Both the position numbers and the translations under genes were made by a program. Of a DNA stretch of 64,000 nucleotides, positions 1 through 21,600 are shown one piece after another. This DNA comes from Henricia sp. BOLD:AAB3569 (taxonomy: Eukaryota; Echinodermata; Asteroidea; Spinulosida; Echinasteridae): positions 62,001 through 126,000 of the forward strand of contig JBBELK010000387.1 of assembly GCA_037783545.1 (NCBI GenBank), read 5' to 3'. Below the pieces are notes generated by a model. That model searched no databases and was not told the origin of the DNA. It worked only from the letters and a program-made list of their open reading frames with translations. Every line of letters starts with the position of its first letter. The first letter of the stretch is position 1.

Positions 1-1854
1 GAAAATCCGCAGTTCCGTGCGTGCATACAATGTGTACATGTTTGCTGCGAGGAGCTAGTTACACGACCATATAGTCAGTGAAGCAGCTCTGTGTGTCCCC
101 TCGCTATGACGTCACACACATAGCTTGAGTTGATTGATGTGACCTTTCGTTTTCAGTTTCGCGTGAAAAGAGTCTTGGAAAAAGACTGAAATTTTCTGAC
201 TTTCCGGGATGAAATTCTGACTATAATGTTCTTAGTACATAAAGGACTATATAAAGAAGGGAATACTGTTGAAAACCATGAAAGTGAAGGGAGATTTCCA
301 CCCAGCTTTAAGGAATAATTTTGTAATTTTTAACAACTCAAGTTAATTTTGAGCCAAAAGTATAAAACAGGAGGGCTTAAAACTAACAGGAGGGCTTTGT
401 GCGCGATATAATTATTTAGGACTGTGACAAGTTTATTAATTTTTCAAAGGAGCATCCCTGTATTTAAAGAAACAGTCGTCGGTGGTCGATCATGCCATAT
501 TTTAGTGAGTCATCATATTCGAAATGTTTAAATATCTAGCATGTCTAGTGAATGGGTACAACGACCAGTCATGCCATGTGCATGATTGTTTGGAGCGTCT
601 TTGTGTTAGCTTTTGAACTACATTGAGACAGAAGTGCTTGCATAAACTTTTTTCCCAGTCTGAAATAATTATAATAATAATAAACAAAATGTAGCCCCAG
701 ACATGCCAGAGGTTTAATACCTGGGCTCGAACTTTATCATGTGGTTGAGCCGAGGTAACCTCAGCTAGACAAAATGGTGGATTTTATATAGCGCACATGT
801 CCACGTACCCTGCGCCTGCGGGGTGCTCCTGGCGCTGTTTGCCATTATTACCGCTGCCATCAGGGAATCACCAGAACCATTTTGCTTCAACTAGTATAGG
901 TGGCTACTGGCCAGGCACTCAACCTAATATCAACACTTAGATTGTGGCATTCCCCCCTAACAGCTCCCCAAATATCTATCACTTGGGTTGATGAGGCAAC
1001 TGGGATTAAGTACCTTGCCCAGGGACACGTACAGTACTTAATTAATCCCTGTTGCCTCGTCAACCCAATTCTGTCCTTTTGGAACAAAATTTCTTGGTAA
1101 ATTAAACTTGGAAAGTTGGAAAACTGAAAAATGTTGTTTAAAGGTGTTGACCCGACGCGTCACCAATTTCATAAAGCTGTTTTGCAGGAAAAACAATCTT
1201 AAAATGTAAAATTTATTTGCTTTATTAAAATGGGTTAATAATACAGTCACACTAGTCAAAATCTTATTCTGCTATAGGGGAACGCAACTTTACCGGAAGT
1301 TCAGGTTCTGTGACATATCCCTCTTCAAATCGTTTCTCTGTTGACAGAAAACTGTGTGCCGGTTTGAAGGGAACCGTTTCCAACTTGCTGGGTTGGTCGA
1401 TGATTGACGGGTTTTACAACTAGCCGCCTGTACGAAGGGTACAAAAGGCTGCTACTGGCCAACGACTTCAAAGGGAGCTGCCCGAACCTCCAGCCGGGCG
1501 CACCCCGGAGCATGAATGGGGTGTAACACCCTTGTTCGGGTGGTCACGTGATGAACAGTGGCAGCGGGTCAGCCAGGAGTAGTCATAACACACAATGGCC
1601 CGTAATCCGATAAGCTCTCTATTGTTCAGCGAACTTGGGCCAGGTGAACATTGCCAATTATCTATCGTCTGGCCAGACAAGTTGAATCGTTTGCTTGTTC
1701 ACTGAAAAGTCATGCAACGGTGTATCGTTTCTGGAAGAATTTTAAAATCTGTAGAGATATTGCAGGTCGTTTGAAATCCTGGAACTCTCGTTAACATATA
1801 TTTAATTTTATTTTCAAACACCTCATGTACAGATGTAAAAGTGACTAGGACAAA
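1..1854. other. upstream region of VCPKMT, no gene recognised
   Basis: No coding region with family resemblance is visible on either strand. The stretch holds repeat relics. At 720-770 there is a copy of a sequence that recurs as a palindrome at 17460-17572. At about 967-1067 there is a small inverted repeat around a CCTTGCCCAGGGACA block, a kind of block that also occurs at 8.2, 22.25 and 25.4 kb. An ETS-like ACCGGAAG lies near 1292, about 560 bp before the VCPKMT start codon; a promoter role is only a guess. The bases just before the ATG at 1855 form an acceptable Kozak context. Confidence 0.5.
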
Positions 1855-4800
1855 ATGGCCGACGCAGGGCCGCAGTATTTCGACCGGATCGTGGAATGCA
1901 CTGGACAAGAAATGACCATTAAACAGTGTTACATTGGCGACGTTGGCAGTGTGGTTTGGGACGCAGCCTTAGTTCTCTTGAAATTCCTCAGCTCGGACTT
2001 TTTTAAGTCCAGGCACGGAGATTTTGCCCAGCAATGCGTGGTTGAGCTTGGGGCGGGAACTGGAGCCGTGGGACTGGTAGCAAGTCTATTGGGGTGAGGG
2101 GTCGTTTACTTGTATAATTAGCCTTTTGTGTGTTTTACTGACATACTTTCTTTATTCATTGTGACCTGGTGCAAGCAGCAGCTGGTGTGAATAGGCCTAC
2201 AGAATCGCAATTATGTGCATGGTAGGAGAGAACTATACTTAAAGGCAGTATACATGATTGGTATCTCGAAAATCAGAAATGTTCACAGATTTACGCCTAA
2301 CTTACACAATATAAACATGATGACCGAAGAAAACTTCCCCTGAAATGGTTTTGTCTAAATTGCTACAGTCTTTGAGAAATGAGTAAAACAATTAGTTTTC
2401 GTCTCATCAGACGAAAATTCAATTCGCCCTAAAACCATTTCGCCCGAGTGCCATTTCGCCCCCAAACCACTTCGCCCGAGTGCCATTTCGCCCCAAATCA
2501 TTTTCGTCCAAACACTACATCGCCCAAATGCTACTTCGCCCAAAAAACACTTCGTGCACATGCCGTGGTTTTGGGGCGAAATGACTGCAAACCCTTTTTT
2601 GACTGTTTTCTCAAAAGTTGGACGAAGTACGGAGCTGGTTTTTGCTCAGGTTGGTTTTAATCATGCATATCTTCAATCACACAGTGGGATAAAACTATTT
2701 GTAACAGTTTACCAATCATGTATACTATCTTTGCTTCCACATCCAAATTGGAAATTGCAAATCGATTTTCTGGAAAAATCTGGACAAGATCCTTAAAATT
2801 CAATTTATTTGCTAATGTTGTTGGATTTTTATTTTTCAGTGCAGAAGTGACGATTACAGATCTGGACGAGTTTCTACCTTTAATGCAGCTCAATATTGAC
2901 GCCAATAAGGAAAAATTTAAAGGACCCGTAACAGCAAAGGCCCTAAAATGGTTTGCATTTTTTGTACTTCAAGTAATTAAGTCCCAAGTCAAGACAAACT
3001 GTCTTCGAGTCCCAAGTCAAGTCCAACTGCCTTCGAGTCCCAAGTCAAGTCGAACTGCCCTCGAGTCCCAAGTCAAGTCAAACTGCCCTCGAGACCCAAG
3101 TCAAGTCAAACTGCCCTCGAGTCCCAAGTCGAGTCAAACTGCCCTCGAGTCTCAAGTCGAGTCAAACTGCCCTCGAGTCCCAAGTCGAGTCAAACTGCCC
3201 TCGAGTCCCAAGTCAAACTGCCCTCGAGTCCCAAGTCAAACTGCCCTCGAGTCCCAAGTCAAGTCAAACTGCCTTCGCGTCCCAAGTCAAACTGCCTTTG
3301 AGTCTCAAGTCAAGTCAAACTGCCCTCGAGTCCTAAGTCGAGTCAAACTGCCCTCAAGTCCTAAGTCGAGTCAAACTGCCTTTGAGTCTCAAGTCAAGTC
3401 AAACTGCCTTCGCGTCCCAAGTCAAGTCAAACTGCCTTCGCGTCCCAAGTCAAGTCAAACTGCCTTCGCGTCCCAAGTCAAGTCAAACTGCCTTCGCATC
3501 CCAAGTCAAGTCAAACTGCCTTCGAGTCCCAAGTCAAGTCAAGTCAAACTGCCTTCGAGTCCCAAGTCAAGTCAAACTGCCTTTGAGTCCCAAGTCAAGT
3601 CAAACTGCCTTCGAGTCCCAAGTCAAACTGCCTTTGAGTCTCAAGTCAAGTCAAACTGCCCTCGAGTCCTAAGTCGAGTCAAACTGCCCTCAAGTCCTAA
3701 GTCGAGTCAAACTGCCTTTGAGTCTCAAGTCAAGTCAAACTGCCTTCGCGTCCCAAGTCAAGTCAAACTGCCTTCGCGTCCCAAGTCAAGTCAAACTGCC
3801 TTCGCGTCCCAAGTCAAGTCAAACTGCCTTCGCATCCCAAGTCAAGTCAAACTGCCTTCGAGTCCCAAGTCAAGTCAAACTGCCTTTGAGTCCCAAGTCA
3901 AGTCAAACTGCCTTTGCTTCCCAAGTCAAGTCAAACTGCCTTCGCATCCCAAGTCAAGTCAAACTGCCTTCGAGTCCCAAGTCAAGTCAAACTGCCTTTG
4001 AGTCCCAAGTCAAGTCAAACTGCCTTCGCATCACAAGTCAAGTCAAACTGCCTTCGAGTCCCAAGTCAAGTCAAACTGCCTTTGAGTCCCAAGTCAAGTC
4101 AAACTGCCTTTGCTTCCCAAGTCAAGTCAACCTGCCTTCTCAAGTCAAACTGTCTTTGGGTGTCAAGTCAAGTCAAACTGCCCTAGCGTCCCAAGTCAAG
4201 TCAAACTGTCTTTGGGTCTCAAGTCAAGTCAAACTGCCTTCGCGTCCGAAGTCAAGTCGCCTTCGAGTCTCAAGTCAAGTTTAATGAAATCACGTCCCCG
4301 TTTTCAGCCCAATTTCATCTACATGTATATTTTAGACCCGTACTCCAAATACTTTGTCAAATCCTTTTTATGTTATCTTTATATTTAGGGGAACGTCTGT
4401 GGCCGATTTCTTGCCGCATCCGGACATAATCCTGATGTCAGATTGTGTGTACTATTTGGAGGTATTGGTCCAATTGTTCTGTCGAGTCGTTCACACTAAT
4501 AATGTTTGATCCAGGTGGAACACAGATTTCAACCAACTCCGTTCACACTTTAAAGGCCCAGTGTATCATTTGCAATGACCCCAGAAATTAATCGACGAGT
4601 TTACAGGGGAAAGTTCTGAAAGTATAAGATTGAATTAATAGCAACTACCCAATGAAAGGTTTCCGCTCAAAATGATATAATTTAACAAGAAAATAATCCG
4701 TAAAGATTAAATTATTTAGATCGTTTGCAAACGATTTACTTATTTTTGGTTCGCATCTACGCGGTCCAAAATGCATGGGTGCTGTGTACTGCGTGTGCGT

Positions 4801-7448
4801 GTTCCAACGCGATGCATTTTTATGGATCGCGTGCACACGCAGTATATGATGTGCGCCACAGAGTGCATGACGCAAGCCACATAGTACCTGATCAACTGAG
4901 AACTAATATTTGAAACACCCCGCCAAAACCAGGAAAACACATATGGATTTTCATACGCGGTACATTTGATGAAGCTGAAATTTTTTCGGATGAGTTTGTT
5001 GATGTCTTTCTTTTGATTTATAATGGTTTTATATGCAGAATCGCTCAAAAACAGATTATCGGGGAGAATGAATGTTAATTAGGGTTTGTTTTGCCCTCAC
5101 CCGACGTACACTAGCACTGTATACTCGGTGCTTTCCCGAGACACAATGAAAAACTTCATAGCTTGCTCGGGTGGGATTCGAACTCACGACCTCCTGCAAA
5201 CAAGAAGTTCCTTTGTGATTCTTGAACATTTTTCAACAGGCAGTTGATGATCTTGTGAAGACATTAGATGAGCTAAGCGGGCCCCACACTGAGATCTTAT
5301 GCAGCTACGAAGAAAGAACAATAGGACAGAACCTGAAGTCACTTAATAGATTCCTAGAGGTCAGTTACAAAACAGTGTATTATTTGCAATATACAGTACA
5401 ACATAAAACAGATAATAAGAGCAGGAGTCGATTTCACTAACGTTTACGATCCTTCGTATCTCGAGATGCGATGGGTTACCGCTCCGTAACTCGTGTTGCG
5501 TCCTAAGAACAATTTCAAGAAACTTGCGATGAGTGTACTGATGCATATATGCCATGGAAACGCACCGTAAGCTACGATGAGGCAATGGGTCATCGTAGCG
5601 TGCTTTGTGACCAACGATGGTCGTGGTGTTTGCCGTTTTTGGAAGAAGAAACGAACTCTGGCTCCCAAAAAACTGATTGCCACTCTTGATAGATTCTATG
5701 CTAAACGATATTTAAACAAGAGAAAATTGTAAAATTTGATACATACGATTGTAGCATGTGACAAAGTGTCGCTTCAAAACTGTTCAGTGTCGATATTTTT
5801 GCTGCATGCAAAAACACGGAAGCTATGCTGCAGTTGGCCACCCATTGTCTACGTCGGCCACAACGTCGTGTACCCGTGGAATACAAATTTGAATGATGCT
5901 ACCGTGTTCTACACGCGTCCGATTTAAAAACGCGAAAAACAAAAACCGCCCACGCGCTTGGTGACTGCACAAAATGTATTGGTACGCGTCCCGCAAGCTG
6001 CGCGCCAAATTTAATGCGCGCGCTTGCATTACGCAGAACGGACACAGAGACCTTTTGAACTCGTGTAGCCGACGACCGTTTTATTAAAAACATAATTCAG
6101 CACAGCAAACAGCCTTAGAGTAAAAATGCAAATATCCCTAATCGATAATCGAACGCATCACGATTACGATAGGTTTGGTGAAATTCACCGCAGCAACGAT
6201 CCATCGCAAGCCTTATTATGGACCTTAACTTATAAAGAGTTTGGTGAAATCGACCCCTGGGCTGTTAACTTAGGATGGGAATTTAGGGTTAATTCAGAAA
6301 CCGGTTTGCAATTCTTTCAAGTGTCGATTAACCGGTTAACCGTTCGGCCAACACTAAAAAATAGTTGCTGGTGTTTATAGATGCATGTGCAATGTACACA
6401 ATACCCCTAGGCCCCCAAATAATAATCGTTGAACCTTTATCTGGTCAAAAGTTTACTACAACCCCATATAAATGTATTTCAATTTCATGAAGTCATTACA
6501 AATAACCCTCTGAAAACTATTGCAAATTCTTTACAATTGGGTTTCGTTTAACCCTTTGGTGCATAGGTCGGTCTCTAGTGACCGCCCAAAACAATAGAGT
6601 AACAAAGCAATCTGTGCAATAGAGGGTTAAATGTTCGGCAAAACCGGTTTTTCATTTGTCAAAGACGCTGGTCCGATGGACCAGTTAAAACATTTCCTGA
6701 CTCATGGAAACATTCCCCGATGCCTAATCCACAGTAAACATTTCTTACTCAATGCGAAGAATTCCTGGTTACCACAAACAATTCCTGATCGCTTTAGACA
6801 TTTTCAGATAACTTCATTTCTTTCTCCGATCTCTCCAGACATGCCCCAGTGTTGGATCAAAAAGCAATCCCATCCATCCTGCACCCAATGACCTTAAATC
6901 AGAAAGTGTTTCAGTATATCTCGGTGCCATTTTGAAAAGCACCGGCGGACCACCAAATTTTCAGTAGGACCAGTAGAGTTCTCTAATCTACTGGTCCTTC
7001 TGACCAGCATGAAATTCAGGTTAATTTCGACCCCTGCAAAACGTACAAAATGTATTAGTCCATCACAGATACAAAGAAAAATGTGCAAAACAAGTCTCCG
7101 TTTTCGTACTACGCGTTTGGAAGTCGATATCCATTGTAGACACGTATGAAAACATGCGTATGACGGTTACACGTCACAAGAAGTGCATAAAGTCACAGCG
7201 TATCCGTGACGGTGCGAAACCTTCCGAAAAATTATTGAGTTCACAGACGCCAATGAAGCAGCGCTAACGTTTTCTGTGTGGTGAAAAATATATTTTAATC
7301 AAGAACAGGTCACTTGGAATAATGTCATGCCATTTTTTGTCGACAGCTAGTACGCCAAATCTTCACTGTAAATGAAGTGCCATTGGATCAGCAGGACCCC
7401 GACTATAGCAGTGAGGACATACACATATTGATCATGAAGAAGACGTGA
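1855..7448 (+). CDS. VCPKMT: VCP lysine methyltransferase (METTL21D family), 5 exons, complete
   Basis: Exons are 1855-2093, 2840-2950, 4389-4461, 5240-5359 and 7347-7448, all with GT/AG introns, giving 214 aa (human about 229). Seen: the W-D-A motif VVWDAALVL at residues 33-41; the SAM-binding motif I ELGAGTG at 64-70; the acidic post-I segment TITDLDEF at 84-91; and SDCVYY at 134-139, which corresponds to human ADCIYY. The tail carries the family signature SSEDIHILIMKK. The start was chosen because the ATG has a good context and gives the expected N-terminus. Known for the family: a class I (seven-beta-strand) cytosolic methyltransferase that trimethylates one lysine of the AAA ATPase VCP/p97, using S-adenosylmethionine. 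Intron phases (2,2,0,0) join cleanly at G80 and W117. Intron 2 is filled by a 28-bp satellite and intron 1 by a TTAA transposon. The gene lies tail to tail with MORN2. Nothing is missing from the catalytic core. Confidence 0.95.
2243..2731. mobile_element. TTAA-bounded non-autonomous DNA transposon with internal TTCGCCC motif repeats
   Basis: The left end reads TTAA then AGGCAGTATACATGATTGG; the right end is an imperfect inverted copy ending near 2731, where the second TTAA is decayed. The interior has a run of degenerate 12-14 bp units built on TTCGCCC. Other copies lie at 15541-15979, 26668-27083, 28135-28443 and three times in the 47.5-51 kb tandem array. The TTAA duplication suggests a piggyBac- or Kolobok-type mobiliser (inference). 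No transposase is encoded. It sits in VCPKMT intron 1. Confidence 0.75.
2981..4280 (+). repeat. 28-bp minisatellite array (VCPKMT intron 2)
   Basis: About 46 tandem units of a 28-bp motif, roughly AAGTCAAGTCAAACTGCC followed by TTCGAGTCCC, run through almost the whole intron. Some units are shortened or carry an extra AAGTC. A higher-order period of 336 bp (12 units) is visible: the block at about 3310-3570 recurs at about 3646-3880. Because 28 is not a multiple of 3 and the unit lacks stops, long reading frames (up to 427 codons) run through it in all three frames. They are a by-product of the repeat, not a protein. The same satellite occurs in the opposite orientation at 54020-55080. Confidence 0.95.
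5060..5215 (-). repeat. tRNA-derived SINE-like remnant with B box
   Basis: On the minus strand a segment near 5165-5200 reads like the T arm and B box of a tRNA (GAGTTCGAATCCC), followed by a short pairing CCCGAGCAAGC. The rest of the tRNA fold is not recognisable. It lies in VCPKMT intron 3 just before exon 4. I read it as a decayed SINE rather than a working tRNA gene. Confidence 0.4.
6654..7034. mobile_element. truncated copy of a GGGGTCGAAATTAAC-ended DNA element
   Basis: The segment matches 25614-26058, including a shared block around the phrase GCTGGTCCGATG and the shared end GTTAATTTCGACCCCTGC. The 25.6-kb copy has both inverted ends; this copy keeps only the right one, its left end running into other sequence near 6650. 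No coding content is recognised. It lies in VCPKMT intron 4. Confidence 0.65.
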
Positions 7449-9161
7449 CACCAGACCTGACTCCAGCATAGAGAGGCAACACATGACATCTGTCGTGGTG
7501 GTGGTGGTTCTGAACATTGAGGAGTTGGTGAATACGTGGGCATTTGCAAATGCACACTGAAATGGTAGATTCGTTCTCGTGCAGATCCATCACATAAGAA
7601 ACTGTTCAAGTGTGACACAGTAATCATTTGCATTTATATAGCACACATTTCACATGTATGTTCATGTGTGTTGCACATTATCCCTCGGAAATGCACCGCC
7701 CAAAGAAATTGCACGGAGGCTCCAAGGGGAGACTCCAAGGCACTTTGTATAACGCCTAAATAGATGAATGGAGGTCCCCTCAAGACACAGCTGTTTACTG
7801 GGCCTGCAGTAGGATTATTGATAACTGTTTTTACGCACAGCGGTAAAAGAGCCGTACTCAAAGAACATATAAAGAACATATTGTTTGTACAAAAATCAAT
7901 GGGCATGAGGCCAAGATTTCCCAGGGTGGACCTTACCAGTATATTAAAGGTGACCACAGCCCAAAGGTTTTTTTCAGTAATTACAAAAATGTGCCTTCCG
8001 GAAGCACCTCCGAGGGTTATAATATGAAGTATGTCCACCTAAACATCGATGGGTGGTGCCATTGGCAGCCAACGGCCAGAGACACCGGGTAATACCCTTA
8101 CTCTTCACGAAAGAATGTTCTGGGATATTTAAAGTGCGTTACACAATGCACTAGACAAACGGCTTTTATACATCTCTTCCAAAGGATGGAACAATTGTGT
8201 TTCAGAGCCTTGCTCAAGAGCACAGGTACCACAGCCGGGTATCGAACCCGCAACACCAAGTTTTCACAGCATGTTTTCTGCAAGTGTAACATTCTTTGTC
8301 AGAGGTTTCGGGTTCGAATCCTGAACTTGAAGTTCTGTAGTAACTGCAGTTTCAACTTTTGTCAAACAAGTTTAAGTTGAAAAATGTAAAGTTGAAAGAA
8401 AAAGTACATTGACGCACATAATCTGTACAAGTGTTATTTTAGAACTACGTGGCATAGAGAATATTGCTGAATAAATCCTAACAATGTAACAAAATGTACT
8501 ACTGCAGTATGACGTCAATTATTAGGCCTGTACATTTTCGAATAATTTACTATTAAAAAAACTGGGGGATTTTTTTTGATCGAATCTTTGATGTGTGGAG
8601 TTTTTCTATGATTTTGACAAAATGTTTGCCGTAAAATTATTTGATTTTGGCACATCCGAAATTAAAGCAGCTTTTTATTGCCGGATTTGCTGCCTCAAAA
8701 ATAATCTGTGCTGAAACTATTGTCTTTATTGAACGCAAATATGACATCATAGCGGCCATTTCGGCAAAGGAAAAAGGATTTTCACTTCTTCCTAGTTGAA
8801 AGACATGTTTGGTTTGGAGTGGTAAAAGCACATACCGAATATTCAATTTGGTAAAATGCTATTTGAATATTTGATTCGTTAGGCACAGCCTTATCAATTA
8901 TCTGGGTAACTGGGTTTAAACATCACTGGTAATCTGCAAAGACCATTGCTAAAGCGCAAGGAAGTAGATCACCGGTTTTAGTGTAGACCCGTGAAAATTT
9001 TGACAATTTTGGTTGGCCCTCAAGTCCGAAATTGCCTTAATGTGCTAGTTTTGGAAAAACTCTGAGTCAAAAATTGTAGTGCCCTCATCAACATAAAGTT
9101 TCTACCATGTTTCATACAACGTTCTTTTTCTTTTATACCCATATTACCTCTTAAAACTACT
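7449..9161. other. spacer between convergent VCPKMT and MORN2
   Basis: About 1.7 kb between the two stop codons. It must hold both 3' UTRs. AATAAA occurs at 8471 on the plus strand and could serve VCPKMT, though this would make a 1-kb UTR. The middle (8025-8330) is a dispersed repeat listed separately. No other coding signal is visible on either strand. Confidence 0.5.
8025..8330. repeat. dispersed SINE-like repeat, copy 1
   Basis: Matches 25253-25510 over most of its length, with shared blocks GCCATTGGCAGCCAAC, CTCTTCACGAAAGA and CTTGCTCAAG followed by GCACAGGTAC. Near its right end it contains tRNA-like B-box text (GGGTTCGAATCC at about 8311). Two independent locations and the tRNA-like part suggest a SINE family. 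No target duplication was found. Confidence 0.6.
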
Positions 9162-18347
<9,186 letters not shown>

Positions 18348-18632
18348 GGCAACAATTAACAGCGCCCTCTCTTGTTGGTGAGATCACTCACTTCGGTTGC
18401 GTTCGATTGTCTTCCCTGGTACCCCGTTGACCCAAACGCATTCACGCGGAAGAACACCTAAATCGTGCAGCAGAACCGGAGAAGCTAAACGAACGCATTT
18501 AAATGTTTTTAAATACATTTAAGGAGCGCCCTCTTGCGGTAGCTGCTCATAACGGGAGTGCGGTCGATTGAGATAGGACGTACGTGCGAGGAGCGAAATT
18601 TGACTGGGAATTTCGTGCAGTTCTAGTTACAA
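18348..18632. promoter_or_regulatory. shared bidirectional promoter region of MORN2 and RDM1
   Basis: Only 285 bp separate the MORN2 start codon (minus strand, 18347) from the RDM1 start codon (18633). Both transcription starts must lie here unless unseen 5' exons exist. An ETS-type GCGGAAG lies near 18460. There is an AT-rich ATTTAAAT stretch near 18500 and a GCGCCCTCTTGCGG block near 18525 that resembles a recurrent repeat end. No clear TATA box is assigned. The promoter role is inferred from spacing. Confidence 0.65.
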
Positions 18633-21600
18633 ATGGCCTGTTCTGTTGACATTGTGGAATTTTTAAGACCCGATGCAAAAGATAAAAATCTGTACGTGAC
18701 GGGAATCTCCAATAGATTGTCAGAACCGGCTGTCACTGTAAGTGTATATTAAACGTTAGACCCAGTAACTGAGTCGTTGGCCCTTTTTTTACGAATTTTT
18801 TTTTTTTTTTGGGCTAACGACTCAGGCAATACATATACGCGTATGCAGAACTTTAACATTTTTAAATTTACCGCGCCTTTTGCCGAAAGATGCGTTCCAG
18901 AAACTGCCCCAAAAAACAACCAAACGGACTTCCAACCTGGCCGAAAATGCACTTCCTGCATTCTAGACTTCCCAGAGATCATTGTAGTGCCTTCTTCTGG
19001 TACTTACGATCACTGCTTGAGACGGTGTGAATTTTAACAGTTGGAGAAAACAACTCTCACAACTCACGTTGTCATGGTCGAGACGCCATTTTCTGTGGAA
19101 AATTTTGGCGATTTGCATAAATGTCACATGTCGTATGACGCCCAATACAAACCGCACAAGCCGTGTCACAGAAACATCGACGACTGTTTTCTGTCACAAA
19201 ATAAACAGCATATTTAGGCCAATAATGTAGCGACAACCAGAACACCAAAAACTGTTTATTTTGTGACAGAAAACAGTCGTCGATGTTTCTGTGACACGGC
19301 TTGTGCGGTTTGTATTGGGCGTCATACGACATGTGACATTTATGCAAATCGCCAAAATTTTCCACAGAAAATGGCGTCTCGACCATGACAACGTGAGTTG
19401 TGAGAGTTGTTTTCTCCAACTGTTAAAATTCACACCGTCTCAAGCAGTGATCGTAAGTACCAGAAGAAGGCACTACAATGATCTCTGGGAAGTCTAGAAT
19501 GCAGGAAGTGCATTTTCGGCCAGGTTGGAAGTCCGTTTGGTTGTTTTTTGGGGCAGTTTCTGGAACGCATCTTTCGGCAAAAGGCGCGGTAAATTTAAAA
19601 ATGTTAAAGTTCTGCATACGCGTATATGTATTGCCTGAGTCGTTAGCCCAAAAAAAAAAAAAAATTCGTAAAAAAAGGGCCAACGACTCAGTTACTGGGT
19701 CTAATTAAACGTTAAAAATGTTGGAAAAAATCCTTGAAAATGAAGCCGACAGACGGTGACGTGACAGCGTCTCAAAAGCAATGGCGACTGTCGCCCACAA
19801 ACCGACAAGAATTGATCAAGGTTTCCTACCTCCATGGTTGACCCATGGAGGAAGAAAGAAAACACACCCATGGAGCTATGACCATGGCTTTAGACCTTAT
19901 GTACAAAACACATGTAACTGGCTTTAAAAAATTGTTTTCTAAGAAAAATCTAAACTTTTTAGAACTCCTAAATTCAGGTTTTTCTATCAAATCTGCACGC
20001 ATTGATTTTTCATTTTGTTAGTTTAAGCATTTCCTTCCTCCATGGTTTAAGACATGTTTCTTGTTCAGATTTTTCCAGAAAATGGATTTCGTTTTAACCT
20101 AATAATCATAGAATTACCTCCCCAAAATACTATCCATGGGAAGAAAACAGAAAATTTGCAATCTCCAATTTGGATGTGGAAGCAAAAAGGTTGGTTGTAT
20201 CATTGTATTAAATCACTGCACTACTTTTATATTGAACAGAGATTAGTTTACTAAACTTCGATATCTTTTTTTTTACAATATCCTTGAAAATATACGGATT
20301 GAGGGCACGAAATTTCAGAATGATGATGAGAAAAATATGACAAATGATATGGTATCAAAATCTCAACACCCATGGGAAAAATGGGTGGGTCAAAATTGTG
20401 ATCTGGACACGCTCCTTTAAAGGCTCATTGTATCATTTGCAATGACCCAATTTTGTTTTTCATGAGTTGACAAGAAAAACCTTACTCAAAGTGTTGATAG
20501 CAATGGTATCAAACACCACATGAATTTATTTCTGTCCAAAATGGTATTTCATGCTGGAAATTGACAACCGAAGGTGGTTTTCTAAAATAATTACCATTCA
20601 CTTGTACACAAAATCCATATAGATTTTCCAGGTTTTCTGAAGCATTGATGCATCTAAGTAGCTAAAATTTCTTCAGGTTAGTTTACCAACATTCTTCCTT
20701 AGATATGTTACACTCTTATTCCACGAATCTGTAAAAAGTTTTATCTTGCAAATGATACATAAGGCCTTTAAAGGCACAGGCTCGTCAGCAATGCGTGCGC
20801 GCTAAATTAGAGCTACGAAATAAACAGCTCCATAGCAAAGGCGTGAAGCTGCATATTTCGTGGCACGAATTTGCCGCGCGCGCATTACTGACGAGCCTGT
20901 GCCTTTATGGATAAACCTTTAATGCTTAACTTTTCTTGTTTTGTTCACACAGGTAAAACTCCATGAGATATTTTCTCGGTTTGGATTGCTATACGAGGTA
21001 CAGGTTCTGGGTGAAAATAGCAATCAATCTTTAACTTCAGAGGGATCCATCTCAGTACAGCAGGGTAGCACAACTGCACGGACCAATGGCGGATCTGGCT
21101 GTTACGCGTTTGTAAAGTATTATTCGTCACGGGCTGCCTGGAATGCACAACAAGCGACTGACGCAAAATATGTATTAGATGGGCGACTACTAAAGGTGAA
21201 TTAGTGAATTAGCCTTTTTTGCATGTTTCCGATGACCAGACTAAACTTTTGTTGCTATGTAATGTGACCGGGTGCATGCGCCAGGTGTGAAGTACAGAAT
21301 CAATATAATTTTTACTGTAGGAGAGAATGGCATTAAGCAGCCAGATTGTTGGTTGGTAGGAATCAATTGGCGGCTTTACAACATTATTACCCTGGTCATT
21401 GGGCACAACTCCCCGAGTATGCAGCCCTGGCAGCCTGACACAAGCACTTGGGGGCTGCAACCCTTGCAGGTACCTGCTACTTCCAGATAGCTGAAAGTAT
21501 TGCTCAATGAATGGTCGAGTTCAGGCCACTGTGGTCCGAGAGCGCCAGCTGCGCATCTACGACCACGTGGTCCGCTTCTCAGATCCGGCGAATCGGATCC

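Noticed and set aside
2718-4284. Long plus-strand frames (up to 427 codons) rich in SQVKSNC
   Set aside because: They run through a 28-bp non-coding satellite whose unit lacks stops; they overlap VCPKMT exon 2 only at the beginning and change with unit number.
18757-19703. Palindromes as assembly artefacts
   Set aside because: Not excluded, but the 9-bp duplications outside FB1 and FB4 and the base difference between FB5 arms are hard to get from a misassembly.
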